Positions 54,916 to 64,000 of a DNA stretch of 64,000 nt are shown here, one piece after another. This DNA is from Ruegeria intermedia (GTDB taxonomy: Bacteria > Pseudomonadota > Alphaproteobacteria > Rhodobacterales > Rhodobacteraceae): assembly GCF_900129345.1 (NCBI RefSeq), contig NZ_FQVK01000004.1, positions 1-64,000 on the forward strand, written 5' to 3'. The notes under the pieces were generated by a model that was not told the origin of the DNA, ran no database searches, and saw only the letters and a program-made list of their open reading frames with translations. Both the position numbers and the translations under genes were made by a program. Position 1 is the stretch's first letter. Every line of letters begins with the position of its first letter.

Positions 54916-54923
54916 CGGCGGGG
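54902..54923 (-). terminator. Terminator of the minus-strand membrane protein gene
   Basis: On the minus strand CCCCGCC and GGCGGGG pair around four bases and are followed by TTTTCC. The hairpin overlaps the stop codon of the convergent N-demethylase gene. Confidence 0.65.
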
Positions 54924-54951
54924 CCTCCAAGGAGGGTTCTTCGAATTTCGG

Positions 54952-55848
54952 CTACATGCCCAGCGCGTTGGCCGCTCCGGCAATCGCACCGCTGGAGCTC
55001 AGCGAAACGATGGCCACGGTATAGGCGAGGACTTGCGTGTTCAGTCGGAAATCTTCTCCGCGTATCAGGTTCACCGCCGTCATGGACAAGGCAATCGGCG
55101 CCGAGATCGTGGCAACAGCGCCGGTCAGCGCCCAGCTTGCCAGACGCAGCGCATCGCTGGGGCGGTCCTCGTCCTCGGTCACCTGTTCCTGCGGTTCGTC
55201 CGCCTCGGCCCTGAAGGCGATGCTCAGCAATTGGTCATCCGTCAGCTGGATCGGGCGGCCGCTGTTTGCCTTCGGGGCCGGCGGTTCGACGCTCTCGGCG
55301 TCGGTGCTTTCGGTCTGCAGCCCGGCAAACGGTCCGCTGATGACCCGGAATGCGTCGCGCTGGCTGCGAGCCTTGCGCGGCATGAACGTGTCGAAGGCGC
55401 CCATGAACTGCTCGGTCGTCAGAACGGTTTTCGGCGACAGCCATTCCACGCGCTGGGTGGTGCAGATATCGACCATCCGGTACAGCATCACCACCAGCAT
55501 CAGTTCCGAGATCTCGGAATCGTCGAGCAGCCCGGACACGGGCGACAACGTCACCGTCAGACGGTTTCTGGGACGGGCCGCGGCGGGGCGGATGATCGCT
55601 TTCAGCCCGGCCATCTGATCGCGACGGCATTGCGGAGGCGTTTCCGGATCGTCCGTTTCGACGATGAGGGAAACCAGATACTGGCTGGTTACGATACTGG
55701 CCTCGGTCGCGCTGAGCAGAGCCTTGCGCTCGACCAGATGGCCGTAGTCCTCAAGCGTGGCCGCCGCGATCTCACCGAAGCGTTCAAGCGCGCCATCCGG
55801 GTCGCCCTGGAACTGCAGGCCACCGTGATATGAGTGCTTCGAGGTCAC
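54952..55848 (-). CDS. Unrecognised protein with C-terminal membrane helices
   Basis: The 298-residue product is not one I recognise. The N-terminal 190 residues look soluble and helical (ALERFGEIAAATLEDYGHLV, ISELMLVVMLYRMVDICTT), followed by an acidic linker rich in Glu, Pro and Asp. Two hydrophobic segments close the chain (LASWALTGAVATISAPIALS and VLAYTVAIVSLSSSGAIAGA). The GTG start is chosen because AAGGAAAG lies just upstream; a TTG five codons earlier is an alternative. It is monocistronic with its own terminator. It may be a tail-anchored regulator, but nothing in the sequence names a function. Confidence 0.75.
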   Translation of the reverse strand: MTSKHSYHGGLQFQGDPDGALERFGEIAAATLEDYGHLVERKALLSATEASIVTSQYLVSLIVETDDPETPPQCRRDQMAGLKAIIRPAAARPRNRLTVTLSPVSGLLDDSEISELMLVVMLYRMVDICTTQRVEWLSPKTVLTTEQFMGAFDTFMPRKARSQRDAFRVISGPFAGLQTESTDAESVEPPAPKANSGRPIQLTDDQLLSIAFRAEADEPQEQVTEDEDRPSDALRLASWALTGAVATISAPIALSMTAVNLIRGEDFRLNTQVLAYTVAIVSLSSSGAIAGAANALGM

Positions 55849-56044
55849 AAGACTTTCCTTCAAGTCGGCATCATTGACGGCAAACTAGCAGGACATCGGG
55901 GAGAAAATTTGACCATTCTGCAAAAAAGTGTGGAATTCCGCCGATTGATTACGCTTTGGAAACCAAGAAATTAGCCCGAAATCTTGGGCACTGTGGCGAC
56001 ATTGTGGCAAAATTGGGGGCGCGGCCGGTGGTGCCAGCCAGGCG

Positions 56045-56839
56045 TCATTCATCGATTCGGGCAGCCATGATCGCGATGGCCTGCTGATAGACGCTGGCCG
56101 CGTTCCATTGCTGCAACACCGCGAAATTCGGCTCTCCCGGTTGATAGCCACGGCCGGGCTTCCACCCTTTCTTGCGCAGGAAATTTGCGGTCGAGGCCAG
56201 CGCGTCGGTCGGGTTGTAGAAATCGACCCTGCCGTCTCCGGTGACGTCCACGCCATAGCGCAGGGCGTTCCCGGGCAGAAACTGTGTGTGGCCCAGCTCG
56301 CCATGTTTTGCCCCTTTTGTTGCCATCGAAATACTGCCTTGATCGACCAGTTTCAGGGCGCCGATGGCGTGGGGAATGAAGAACTCGGATCGGCGACAAT
56401 CATAGGCCAGTGTTGTGATTGCGGAAACGACCTGGCTGTCTCCCATGAAGCGGCCAAACCCGGTTTCCATGCCGTGAATGGCGATCAGAACACCGGCCGG
56501 CACGCCGTATTGGCGTTCGAGCGCGGCATAGAACTGCGGGTTGCGCGCCTTGCGTTTGCGGCCCTGCGCCACGATCGTGTCGGCACCACGGATCTGCATG
56601 AATTTGCCCAGCGGATATCTGAAGCTTTTTTGATTGCGGTCGGCCGCGATCGTGCCGGTTGCATACCGGGTTTCGGCCAATGCCTGCAGCCCCTTCTTCC
56701 GGACGCCAGCCCTGCGGGCCTGTTGGGCGAAACTGGTTTTCCAGGTTTCGAAACCGCTGCCGTCATTGCCGCAAGGGGCCGCGAGGGCGGCCGTCGCCGC
56801 AAGGGACAGCGCGAAAAAAAGCAGGGCTGCGCAGATCAT
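56045..56839 (-). CDS. Lytic murein transglycosylase (MltB-like)
   Basis: The 264-residue protein has a signal peptide (AALLFFALSLAATAALAAP) and the MltB fold: IHGMETGFGRFMGDSQVVSA with the catalytic glutamate, LAYDCRRSEFF, and GHTQFLPGNALRYGVDVTGD. The GRGYQPGEPN end is typical of the short proteobacterial form. It cleaves peptidoglycan with formation of 1,6-anhydro ends in the periplasm. About 180 bp separate it from the next minus-strand gene; no hairpin is obvious there. Confidence 0.88.
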   Translation of the reverse strand: MICAALLFFALSLAATAALAAPCGNDGSGFETWKTSFAQQARRAGVRKKGLQALAETRYATGTIAADRNQKSFRYPLGKFMQIRGADTIVAQGRKRKARNPQFYAALERQYGVPAGVLIAIHGMETGFGRFMGDSQVVSAITTLAYDCRRSEFFIPHAIGALKLVDQGSISMATKGAKHGELGHTQFLPGNALRYGVDVTGDGRVDFYNPTDALASTANFLRKKGWKPGRGYQPGEPNFAVLQQWNAASVYQQAIAIMAARIDE

Positions 56840-56930
56840 CGCATCAATCCGTTCAAAAAATGACTGAGGCCAAGATTACAGCCTGTCGGCAACACCATAA
56901 AGCGCTTTGCTGAACCCGGAGGGCCGAAAT

Positions 56931-56960
56931 AAAAAAAGGGGGGCCCCGCAAGGCGCCCCT
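56931..56960 (-). terminator. Intrinsic terminator of glnA
   Basis: On the minus strand GGGGCGCC and GGGGCCCC fold with a TTGC loop and one mismatch, followed by a run of seven T. It lies 26 bp after the glnA stop. Confidence 0.8.
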
Positions 56961-56986
56961 GAAAAGGATGCGTCAACCGGCTGCGA

Positions 56987-58393
56987 TCAGCAGCTGTAGT
57001 ACATGCCGTACTCGACCGGGTGCGGGGTGTGTTCGTAGGTTTCGACCTCTTCCATCTTCAGCGCGATGTAGCCGTCGATCTGGTCCTTGGTGAACACGTC
57101 GCCCTGCAGCAGGAAGTCGTGGTCGGCGGCCAGGGCCTCGAGCGCCTCGCGCAGCGAACCGCAGACGGTCGGGATGCCGGCCAGTTCCTCGGCGGGCAGG
57201 TCATAGAGGTTCTTGTCCATCGCCTCGCCCGGATCGATCTTGTTCTTGATGCCGTCCAGACCGGCCATCAGCAGCGCCGCAAAGCACAGGTAGGGGTTTG
57301 CCGACGGATCGGGGAAGCGGGCCTCGACGCGCTTGGCCTTCGGCGATTCCGTCCACGGAATACGGACGCAACCCGAACGGTTGCGGGCCGAGTAGGCGCG
57401 CAGAACGGGGGCTTCGAAGCCCGGGATCAGGCGCTTGTAGCTGTTGGTCGACGGGTTGGTGAAGGCGTTCAGGGTCTTGGCGTGCTTGAGGATGCCGCCG
57501 ATGAACCACAGGGCCTCGTCCGACAGGTCGGCATATTTGTCGCCGGCAAACAGCGGCTTGCCGTCCTTCCAGATCGACATGTTCACGTGCATGCCGGTGC
57601 CGTTGTCGCCTGCGATCGGTTTCGGCATGAAGGTGGCCGACTTGCCGTAGGCGTGCGCGACGTTGTGGATGACGTACTTGTATTTCTGCAGCTCGTCCGC
57701 CTGCTTGGTCAGGCTGTCGAAGATCAGGCCCAGCTCGTGCTGGCACGAGGCGACTTCGTGGTGGTGCTTGTCGACCTTCATGCCCAGACGCTTCATGGTC
57801 GACAGCATTTCCGAACGCAGGTCCTGCGCCTCGTCGATCGGGTTCACGGGGAAATAGCCACCCTTGACGCCCGGACGATGGCCCATGTTGCCCATCTCGT
57901 ATTCGGTGTCGGTGTTCCACGACGCGTCGGTTGCATCAACTTCGTAGGATACCTTGTTGATGCTGTTCGAGAAACGAACGTCGTCGAACAGGAAGAACTC
58001 GGCCTCGGGGCCCATGTAGGCAACGTCGCCGATGCCCGACGCTTTCAGGTAGGCTTCGGCCTTCTGTGCGGTTCCGCGCGGGTCACGCTCGTAGGGTTCA
58101 CCGGTGTCGGGCTCGACGACCGAGCAGTGCAGGCAGATGGTCTTTTCCGCATAGAACGGATCGACATAGGCGCTTTCGGTGTCGGGCATCAGTTTCATGT
58201 CCGATGCTTCGATCGACTTCCAACCTGCGATCGACGAGCCGTCGAACATGAAGCCTTCCTCCAGGAAGTCCTCATCGACCTGGTCGGCCATCACGGTCAC
58301 GTGCTGCAGTTTGCCGCGCGGGTCGGTGAAGCGGATGTCGACATATTCGGCACCCTCTTCCTTGATCAGCTGAAGAACTGCGTCCTTGCTCAT
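56987..58393 (-). CDS. glnA: Glutamine synthetase type I
   Basis: GlnA assimilates ammonium into glutamine. The 468-residue protein has [16 protein letters not shown] near residue 50, [17 protein letters not shown], the ATP/metal box [18 protein letters not shown] and RSGCVRIPW. The adenylylation tyrosine lies in [10 protein letters not shown], so GlnE control is expected. It follows glnB by 32 bp, the standard alphaproteobacterial glnBA operon. Confidence 0.97.
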   Translation of the reverse strand: MSKDAVLQLIKEEGAEYVDIRFTDPRGKLQHVTVMADQVDEDFLEEGFMFDGSSIAGWKSIEASDMKLMPDTESAYVDPFYAEKTICLHCSVVEPDTGEPYERDPRGTAQKAEAYLKASGIGDVAYMGPEAEFFLFDDVRFSNSINKVSYEVDATDASWNTDTEYEMGNMGHRPGVKGGYFPVNPIDEAQDLRSEMLSTMKRLGMKVDKHHHEVASCQHELGLIFDSLTKQADELQKYKYVIHNVAHAYGKSATFMPKPIAGDNGTGMHVNMSIWKDGKPLFAGDKYADLSDEALWFIGGILKHAKTLNAFTNPSTNSYKRLIPGFEAPVLRAYSARNRSGCVRIPWTESPKAKRVEARFPDPSANPYLCFAALLMAGLDGIKNKIDPGEAMDKNLYDLPAEELAGIPTVCGSLREALEALAADHDFLLQGDVFTKDQIDGYIALKMEEVETYEHTPHPVEYGMYYSC

Positions 58394-58425
58394 TATCCTG
58401 TTCCTCTAGATTTGCAGAATTGCGA

Positions 58426-58770
<345 letters not shown>

Positions 58771-58875
58771 TCACCTCGCATGGTTGTCAGGACCGCAATC
58801 ACCACGTCTAAGATCGTCGGGCAATCCGAATGCGGGTTTGCGGGCCGGCCGGGCGGCGCAAAACGAAGGGCAGTT

Positions 58876-58905
58876 CAAAAAATGGGCGACTTGCACAAAA
58901 AATGG
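58876..58905. promoter_or_regulatory. Direct repeat CAAAAAATGG in the glnB/nnr spacer
   Basis: CAAAAAATGG occurs at 58876-58885 and 58896-58905, exactly 20 bp apart, and the match continues as NCGA after both copies. Two-turn spacing suggests a protein binding the same face of the helix. The repeats lie 112 to 141 bp before glnB and 28 to 58 bp before nnr. Confidence 0.45.
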
Positions 58906-58933
58906 ACGAAACTGAATCGACAGGAGGCATGAC

Positions 58934-60508
58934 ATGGCGGAATTGCTGACGGCGGCGCAGATGCGGACGATCGAGCAGGAGGCAATCGAGTCCGGTCAGG
59001 CCACCGGGCTGGACCTGATGGAGACGGCCGGGCGCGGCATTTTCGAGGCGATTTTGGAAGAATGGCCCGATCTCGCCAAAGAGCCCCAGCGTGCGGTTGT
59101 CCTGTGCGGACCGGGCAACAATGGCGGCGACGGATTCGTCGTTGCGCGTCTGATGCGGGACTGGGGGTGGGAGGTCGGCGTCTATCTATACGGCGACCCT
59201 CGAAACCTGCCGCCGGACGCCAGGGCGAACTTTGACAGGTGGACGGCGCTGGGCGGGACCGTTCAGTCCATCGAGGCGTTTACTGGTGCGCTGCCGGAGC
59301 GTCCCTCGGTGGCGGTCGATGCTCTGTTCGGAACAGGGTTGTCCCGCAGGCTGGACACAGTGGTCACGCGGGCGCTGGGGGTGCTGGGTGCGATGCGTCA
59401 GGGGCCCTTAGTGGTTCGGGTGGTCGCGGTGGACATGCCGTCGGGATACTGCGCAGACAGCGGTCGCCCGTTGTTCGAAGTGCAGGCCAATCCGGGCGCC
59501 GACCTGACGGTGACCTTCGAACGCCCCCGGCTGGGGCATCGGTTGGCCGAAGCGGCGGCCGTTTCGGGCAAGGTAGCGGTCAAGCCGCTGGGGATCCGGC
59601 ACCGCGACGGCGGCGCGCTGTACGACAGCAAGACCCCGATCGCGCGGGACTGCCGGGTGCTGCCGCATCTGCTGTCCAAGGCCGGTGCCGGGCACAAATA
59701 TGCGCATGGTCATGCCTTGGTCCTGACCGGTGGCTCGGGCAGGACCGGAGCGGCGCGGCTGGCCGCGCGCGCGGCGTTGCGGATCGGGGCGGGGCTGGTG
59801 ACTTTGGGGGTGCCGCCGTCTGCCCAGTTGGAGGTGGCCGGCCAGATCACCGCCCTGATGTTGCGGCGCGTCGACGGAGCGGAGAGCCTGGTCGCGCTTT
59901 TGGCGGATGAGCGTCTGAACGCCCTCTGCCTTGGCCCCGGACTGGGGATCGACCGCGCGAGACAGCTGGTACCCGCGGTTCTGGGCGGTGGCGTGAAACC
60001 TCGGCCGACCGTTCTGGATGCCGACGCTCTGACCGCCTTTGCCGAAGACCCGGACACCCTGTTCGCGCGTCTTCACGAGGATTGCGTTCTGACCCCCCAT
60101 GGCGGTGAGTTCGCCCGTCTGTTCCCGGATCTTGCTGTCCGGCTGACCGAAGTTCCGGTCAAAGGGCCGGCCTATTCCAAGGTTGATGCCGCGCGCGACG
60201 CTGCAAGGCGGGCGGGTTGCACGGTTCTGTTCAAGGGCGCAGATACGGTCATCGCCGCGCCGGATGGCGGCTGTTCCATCAACTCGGCCCATCACGACCG
60301 TGCCGTTCCCTGGCTGGCGACGGCCGGGGCCGGGGATGTGTTGTCGGGGTTCATGGCCGGGCTGCTGGCGCGCGGGTTGCCCGCATCGACGGCGGCCGAG
60401 ATGGCCGCATGGCTGCATGTCGAGTGCGCCCGCAGTTTCGGGCCCGGCCTGATCGCCGAGGATCTGCCCGAACAGCTACCGACGGTGCTCAAACTGTTGA
60501 ATCTATGA
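58934..60508 (+). CDS. nnr: Bifunctional NAD(P)H-hydrate epimerase/dehydratase
   Basis: The enzyme repairs hydrated NADH and NADPH. The 524-residue fusion has a YjeF N-terminal epimerase domain (residues about 1-215; DLMETAGRGIFEAIL, VVLCGPGNNGGDGFVVARL) and a ribokinase-like dehydratase domain (about 240-520). The latter has ALVLTGGSGRTGAARLAARA and ATAGAGDVLSGFMAGLLARG, the AGDVL nucleotide-site signature. GGAGGC precedes the ATG. It is divergent from glnBA. No terminator with T-run follows, only a 16 bp GC dyad at 60547-60562. Confidence 0.93.
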   Translation: MAELLTAAQMRTIEQEAIESGQATGLDLMETAGRGIFEAILEEWPDLAKEPQRAVVLCGPGNNGGDGFVVARLMRDWGWEVGVYLYGDPRNLPPDARANFDRWTALGGTVQSIEAFTGALPERPSVAVDALFGTGLSRRLDTVVTRALGVLGAMRQGPLVVRVVAVDMPSGYCADSGRPLFEVQANPGADLTVTFERPRLGHRLAEAAAVSGKVAVKPLGIRHRDGGALYDSKTPIARDCRVLPHLLSKAGAGHKYAHGHALVLTGGSGRTGAARLAARAALRIGAGLVTLGVPPSAQLEVAGQITALMLRRVDGAESLVALLADERLNALCLGPGLGIDRARQLVPAVLGGGVKPRPTVLDADALTAFAEDPDTLFARLHEDCVLTPHGGEFARLFPDLAVRLTEVPVKGPAYSKVDAARDAARRAGCTVLFKGADTVIAAPDGGCSINSAHHDRAVPWLATAGAGDVLSGFMAGLLARGLPASTAAEMAAWLHVECARSFGPGLIAEDLPEQLPTVLKLLNL

Positions 60509-60805
60509 TCTTTCCGCGCCGTTTCCACCGTGGGCTGCGGAAATCCCGGCGGAATTCCGCCGTCAAGTCCGCATGTCAGCATAGCCGATGTTTGCCATGC
60601 GCATGACGAAATGGCAGAATTCCTTTGCGGGAGCGGAAACGTTGCTTGCCGAAAACATTTAATGCATTGAAAACATTTCGCTATTTCCTGTCAGTGAGTC
60701 ATTGAATGTGGCGAATTTGCAATGCCGGGCCTCTGTGGGATGAAGGCCACTGGAAACGCGAGGTTCGACTGAACATCTGAGCAGTATCCGAAACCTGAAC
60801 CATTC
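60509..60805 (+). promoter_or_regulatory. Porin upstream region with a paired GAAAACATTT repeat
   Basis: No gene is visible here. GAAAACATTT occurs at 60651-60660 and 60669-60678, separated by the palindrome AATGCATT, so the site reads repeat-dyad-repeat. A 16 bp perfect dyad CGGCGGAATTCCGCCG lies at 60547-60562, about 40 bp after the nnr stop, and may end that transcript weakly. The rest of the leader before the porin is about 125 bp. Confidence 0.45.
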
Positions 60806-60817
60806 ATGGTGAACGAC

Positions 60818-61939
60818 ATGACATTCAATCTCAGACTTCCCTCGGCCGCAGCGCTGCTGGCGGCCACCACGGCGATCCCCGCCGCAGCTGAAATGAAATA
60901 CGAAAACAACTCGGGCGGATATGTCCTGCTGTATGGGCAACTGAACCCGGCAATCATCTCGGTGGATGATGGGCAGGAGTCCGACACCCGCCTGCTGGAC
61001 AACGACCTGTCCAACAGCCGCGTCGGCCTGAGCCTGATGCAGCCCTTCGGGCAGAACGAGTTCACCTTCCGCTTCGAGACCGCGCTGGGTCTGCCGAACT
61101 CGACCGAGTGGAACCAGAACGGCACCGATTTCAGCGGCTGGACCCGTGAAGACATCCGCCATGTCGATTTCGGGCTGAAGGGCAGCTGGGGTAAATTCTC
61201 GGCCGGTCAGGGCAGCATGGCCTCGGACGGGGCGGCGGAAACCGACCTGTCCTATGTGGGGACAGCGCTGTATTCCTATACGGCCGACGAAAACTCGGGC
61301 TTCTTCTACCGTGGAACCAACGGGGCCCTGAGCGGCATTACCGTGGGCGATACCACCAGCAACTTTGACGGTGCGCGCCGTGGCCGCGTGCGGTATGACA
61401 CCCCTGACTTCAGCGGATTCTCGGCCAGCTTCGCCTATGGCCAAAACATCCTGTCCAGCAGCGATGACGACGACTATTACGACGTGGCGGTGAACTACAA
61501 CAACACCTTCGCCGGTGGTGTCGAGTTTGCGGCCAGCGTCGCCTATGCCGTGCGCGACTTCGACAATGGGTCGGGCGAGCGCAATGATGCCGTGGGGTCG
61601 GCCTCGGTGCTGTTGCCCAGCGGTTTCAGCTTTGCCGCGGCGGCGGGCACCCGTGACAACGTCGCAGGCCAGAGCGACCCGAGCTTCTGGTACACCAAGA
61701 TCGCTTATGAAGGCGACTGGGTGTCTTGGGGCAAGACGGGCGTCGGCATCGACTATTATGACGGCTCGGACTTTGACACCGATGGCTCCAGCACCGAATC
61801 CTGGGGCATCGCCGTGGTCCAGCGGATCGACAGCATCAACACCGATGCCTACCTGAAATACCGCAACCACGACTTCGACGACGGCACTTCGTTCGACAAG
61901 AACGAAGCCTGGGTTCTGGGCGCGCGCTGGAAGTTCTGA
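60818..61939 (+). CDS. Outer-membrane porin
   Basis: The 373-residue protein has a signal peptide (LRLPSAAALLAATTAIPAAA-E) and then the alternating pattern of a 16-strand porin: GYVLLYGQLNPAIISVDDGQ, RVGLSLMQPFGQNEFTFRFE and GVEFAASVAYAVRDFDNG. It ends in aromatic Phe (ARWKF), needed for insertion by BAM. Many Asp residues on loops suggest a cation preference. The second in-frame ATG, directly before TFNLRLPS, is used as start; the first adds four residues. It is transcribed alone to a strong terminator. Confidence 0.88.
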   Translation: MTFNLRLPSAAALLAATTAIPAAAEMKYENNSGGYVLLYGQLNPAIISVDDGQESDTRLLDNDLSNSRVGLSLMQPFGQNEFTFRFETALGLPNSTEWNQNGTDFSGWTREDIRHVDFGLKGSWGKFSAGQGSMASDGAAETDLSYVGTALYSYTADENSGFFYRGTNGALSGITVGDTTSNFDGARRGRVRYDTPDFSGFSASFAYGQNILSSSDDDDYYDVAVNYNNTFAGGVEFAASVAYAVRDFDNGSGERNDAVGSASVLLPSGFSFAAAAGTRDNVAGQSDPSFWYTKIAYEGDWVSWGKTGVGIDYYDGSDFDTDGSSTESWGIAVVQRIDSINTDAYLKYRNHDFDDGTSFDKNEAWVLGARWKF

Positions 61940-61964
61940 TCGCGCCATCCCGTCAATCCAAGCG

Positions 61965-61990
61965 CCCCGGCCCAGTCCGGGGTTTTTTTT
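61965..61990 (+). terminator. Intrinsic terminator after the porin gene
   Basis: CCCCGG and CCGGGG pair around six bases and are followed by eight T. It lies 25 bp past the porin stop. Confidence 0.85.
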
Positions 61991-62122
61991 ATGGGGCAGG
62001 GCGGCAAATCGGGGCGGAACTGGCACCTTGCCCCTTGCCCTTCGGCGGCTGGGCAAATAGAAGGCGTCAAATTTGCCCGGCGCGCCGCTTTGCGCGCCCC
62101 GAATCCTATGGGGACTACCAGA

Positions 62123-63454
62123 ATGCAGGTTACCGAGACGCTGAACGAAGGTCTGAAACGCGGCTACAACATCGTTGTCACCGCCGCCGAGCTGGACGAG
62201 AAGGTCAACGAAAAGCTGGCCGAAGCCCAGCCGGAAATCGAGATGAAAGGTTTCCGCAAAGGCAAGGTGCCGATGGCGCTGCTGAAAAAGCAGTTCGGCC
62301 AGCGTCTGCTTGGCGAGGCCATGCAGGAAACCATCGACGGCGCCATGAACAAGCATTTCGAAGAGAGCGGCGACCGTCCTGCCCTGCAGCCCCAGGTCAA
62401 GATGACCAACGAGGACTGGAAAGAGGGCGACGACGTCCATGTCGAAATGACCTATGAGGCGCTGCCGGAGGTTCCCGAGGTCGATCTGAAGTCGATCAAG
62501 CTGGAAAAGCTGGTGGTCAAGGCCGATGACGCCGCCGTGGACGAGGCGCTGAAGAACCTGGCCGAGACCGCGCAGGACTTCAAAGCCCGCCGCAAGGGTT
62601 CGAAGGCGAAAGAGGGCGATCAGGTTGTCATCGATTTTGTCGGCAAGATCGATGGTGAGCCTTTCGAAGGCGGTTCGGCCGAAGACTATCCGCTGGTTCT
62701 GGGGTCGAACAGCTTCATCCCCGGGTTCGAGGATCAGCTGGTCGGTGTGAAGGCCGAAGAGGTCAAGGACGTGACCGTGTCCTTCCCCGAGGAATACGGT
62801 GCCGAGCATCTGGCCGGCAAGGAGGCCGTGTTCACCTGCACCGTGAAAGAGGTGAAAGAGCCGGTTGCCGCCGAGATCAACGACGAACTGGCCCAGAAAT
62901 TCGGTGCCGAGGATCTGGACGCGCTGAAAAAGCAGATCGCCGAGCGGCTGGAGGCCGAATATGCCGGTGCCTCGCGTGCCGTGATGAAGCGCGCCCTGCT
63001 GGACGAGCTGGACAAGATGGTGTCGTTCGAACTGCCGCCGTCGCTGGTCGAGGCCGAGGCCAAGCAGATCGCCCATCAGCTGTGGCACGAAGAAAATCCC
63101 GACGTCCAGGGCCATGACCACGACGAGATCGAGCCCACCGAGGAGCACACCAAGCTGGCCGAGCGCCGCGTGCGCCTGGGCCTGCTGCTGGCCGAGCTGG
63201 GCCAGAAGGCCGAGGTGGAAGTCACCGACGCCGAGATGACCCAGGCGATCATGAACCAGGCCCGCCAGTACCCGGGTCAGGAGCGCCAGTTCTTCGAATT
63301 CGTTCAGCAGAATGCACAGATGCAGCAGCAGCTGCGCGCGCCGATCTTCGAAGACAAGGTCGTCGACTATGTGGTCGAACTGGCCGATGTGACCGAGAAG
63401 GAAGTCAGCAAGGACGACCTGCAGAAAGCCGTCGAAGCGCTGGAAGAGGAATAA
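62123..63454 (+). CDS. tig: Trigger factor
   Basis: Trigger factor is the ribosome-bound chaperone with peptidyl-prolyl isomerase activity. The 443-residue protein has the ribosome-docking loop [17 protein letters not shown] (residues about 44-60), the FKBP-type domain with [20 protein letters not shown] and the helical C-terminal arms. The start at [15 protein letters not shown] is the family start; a five-residue extension is possible. It ends before two hairpins. Confidence 0.96.
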   Translation: MQVTETLNEGLKRGYNIVVTAAELDEKVNEKLAEAQPEIEMKGFRKGKVPMALLKKQFGQRLLGEAMQETIDGAMNKHFEESGDRPALQPQVKMTNEDWKEGDDVHVEMTYEALPEVPEVDLKSIKLEKLVVKADDAAVDEALKNLAETAQDFKARRKGSKAKEGDQVVIDFVGKIDGEPFEGGSAEDYPLVLGSNSFIPGFEDQLVGVKAEEVKDVTVSFPEEYGAEHLAGKEAVFTCTVKEVKEPVAAEINDELAQKFGAEDLDALKKQIAERLEAEYAGASRAVMKRALLDELDKMVSFELPPSLVEAEAKQIAHQLWHEENPDVQGHDHDEIEPTEEHTKLAERRVRLGLLLAELGQKAEVEVTDAEMTQAIMNQARQYPGQERQFFEFVQQNAQMQQQLRAPIFEDKVVDYVVELADVTEKEVSKDDLQKAVEALEEE

Positions 63455-63460
63455 CCTCTG

Positions 63461-63518
63461 TCAGCCGGAAGCCGGCTGACCGGAATGTTCAAAGGCCCCC
63501 GCGCAGGGGGCCTTTTCT
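63461..63518 (+). terminator. Double hairpin terminator after trigger factor
   Basis: The first stem, TCAGCCGG/CCGGCTGA with a three-base loop (63461-63479), is followed by AAAGGCCCCC/GGGGGCCTTT around a five-base loop (63491-63515) and then TTCTTTT. The second is a canonical terminator; the first may add stability to the mRNA end. Confidence 0.8.
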
Positions 63519-63548
63519 TTTGTCCGCCCCATGTCTGAGACGTCCTTC

Positions 63549-63587
63549 AAAAAAAAAGCGGAGCCGCCTGAAATGAGACGGCTCCGC
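63549..63587 (-). terminator. Intrinsic terminator of the right-edge gene
   Basis: On the minus strand GCGGAGCCG and CGGCTCCGC pair around 12 bases and are followed by a run of nine T. It lies 34 bp after the stop of the minus-strand gene that runs off the window. Confidence 0.82.
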
Positions 63588-63620
63588 ATGGGTGGCTTTT
63601 GTTCTTATGAGGTGAGGGGG

Positions 63621-64000
63621 TCAGGCCTCATGAGCAAAAGCACGGGGGGTCTGAAGAAGGGCTGTCTTCTGTTCGGGCGTGAACTTGTCCGACAGCGCCT
63701 CGATAAGGTTCAGCACGGCCTGGCGTTCGGGTTCGGTCTTGGCCGCGGCCATCTGCTCGACGAAATAGGTTTCAAGCTCGGTCAGCGGTTTGTGGTCGCG
63801 GTTCGCCGGCGACATTTGTGCCGTTTCGATCTTGTCGAAAAGGTTGCGGGCCTGCTCGTCGCTCAGGAACACGTCATGGTCGATTCCCGCGTAGTTCCGG
63901 ATGGACGAGATCCGCTCTTCCGAGCAATCCATCAGGGCGGCCATGGCCACGACCTTGCCCATCGGTTTGGCTGTTCCGACATAGTCGTACGGCGCATTGC
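63621..64000 (-). CDS. Conserved hypothetical protein, 5' end outside the window
   Basis: The frame remains open to the right edge: the residues before the methionine at 63962 read NAPYDYVGTAKP and continue the same pattern, so the gene begins beyond the window. The visible 125 residues are soluble and helical (MAALMDCSEERISSIRNYAG, TELETYFVEQMAAAK, AVLNLIEALSDKFTPEQKTA). I do not recognise the family and cannot see its N-terminus. It ends at a T-tailed hairpin and converges on trigger factor. Confidence 0.65.
   Translation of the reverse strand, partial: NAPYDYVGTAKPMGKVVAMAALMDCSEERISSIRNYAGIDHDVFLSDEQARNLFDKIETAQMSPANRDHKPLTELETYFVEQMAAAKTEPERQAVLNLIEALSDKFTPEQKTALLQTPRAFAHEA

Noticed and set aside
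54049-54930. An in-frame N-terminal extension of DddP
   Set aside because: It is antisense to the N-demethylase homologue, and with the GTG start the residue numbers match the published DddP enzyme exactly.

Overview
The window comes from the high-GC chromosome of an alphaproteobacterium, almost certainly a marine Rhodobacteraceae of the Roseobacter group (Ruegeria-like). The evidence is a DMSP lyase of the DddP type with every published active-site residue in place, a heterotetrameric sarcosine oxidase locus, the secDF-ccmABCDG gene order known from Rhodobacter, a glnB-glnA pair and a typical alphaproteobacterial housekeeping set. No rRNA, tRNA or CRISPR array was seen.

Left edge (1-2460): remains of an integrated element. 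A tyrosine-recombinase gene reads away from dusA and has been broken by successive insertion sequences: an apparently intact IS3-family element with a GGGAAAC slippery site, an older IS3-family remnant, and the end of an IS481-type element running off the window. The junction with dusA, lower GC and repeated GGTATGCCAA boxes fit a dusA-associated integrative element.

2461-8381: dusA, a TauE/SafE transporter, a PhyH-like dioxygenase, a tandem SpoIIAA-like protein, then a minus-strand run ccmI-ruvX-DUF1289. 8558-14589: the sarcosine oxidase operon soxB-(FkbM methyltransferase)-soxD-soxA-soxG, with a palindrome upstream and a strong terminator downstream. 14626-21143: a secreted hypothetical, a second FkbM methyltransferase, iron superoxide dismutase, a host-attachment-type protein, a LOG-family protein, a LysM protein and an Atm1-type ABC exporter. 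21204-26203: an RND efflux pump and its adaptor without an outer-membrane channel gene. 26426-29970: yfgM-bamB-der. 30134-34836: fatty acid desaturase, a helix-hairpin-helix protein with a lysine-rich tail, serS and a large MscS-type channel.

35041-42007: yajC-secD-secF, a second TauE/SafE gene, a Mth938-like gene and ccmABCDG, so protein export and cytochrome c maturation lie in one block; ccmI is 32 kb away. 42016-50855: SDR dehydrogenase, aconitase, DUF1223 protein, a lipid A acyltransferase-like protein lacking its usual acidic residue, an orphan fliG, a TPR protein, a 50-residue cysteine peptide and purB. 51022-56839: an alpha/beta-hydrolase-OsmC fusion, a small basic peptide, dddP divergent from a haem-dependent oxidative N-demethylase homologue, an unrecognised membrane protein and a lytic transglycosylase. 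56987-64000: glnB-glnA divergent from nnr, a porin, trigger factor and a partial conserved gene.

A metabolic thread runs through the window. Sarcosine oxidase, the N-demethylase homologue and DddP all process methylated osmolytes typical of seawater, while glnBA handles the nitrogen released. No clearly new multi-gene system was found. The best candidates for follow-up are the dusA-element junction, the FkbM gene inside the sarcosine oxidase operon, the HHH/lysine-tail protein, and the paired small cysteine-motif secreted proteins next to purB.
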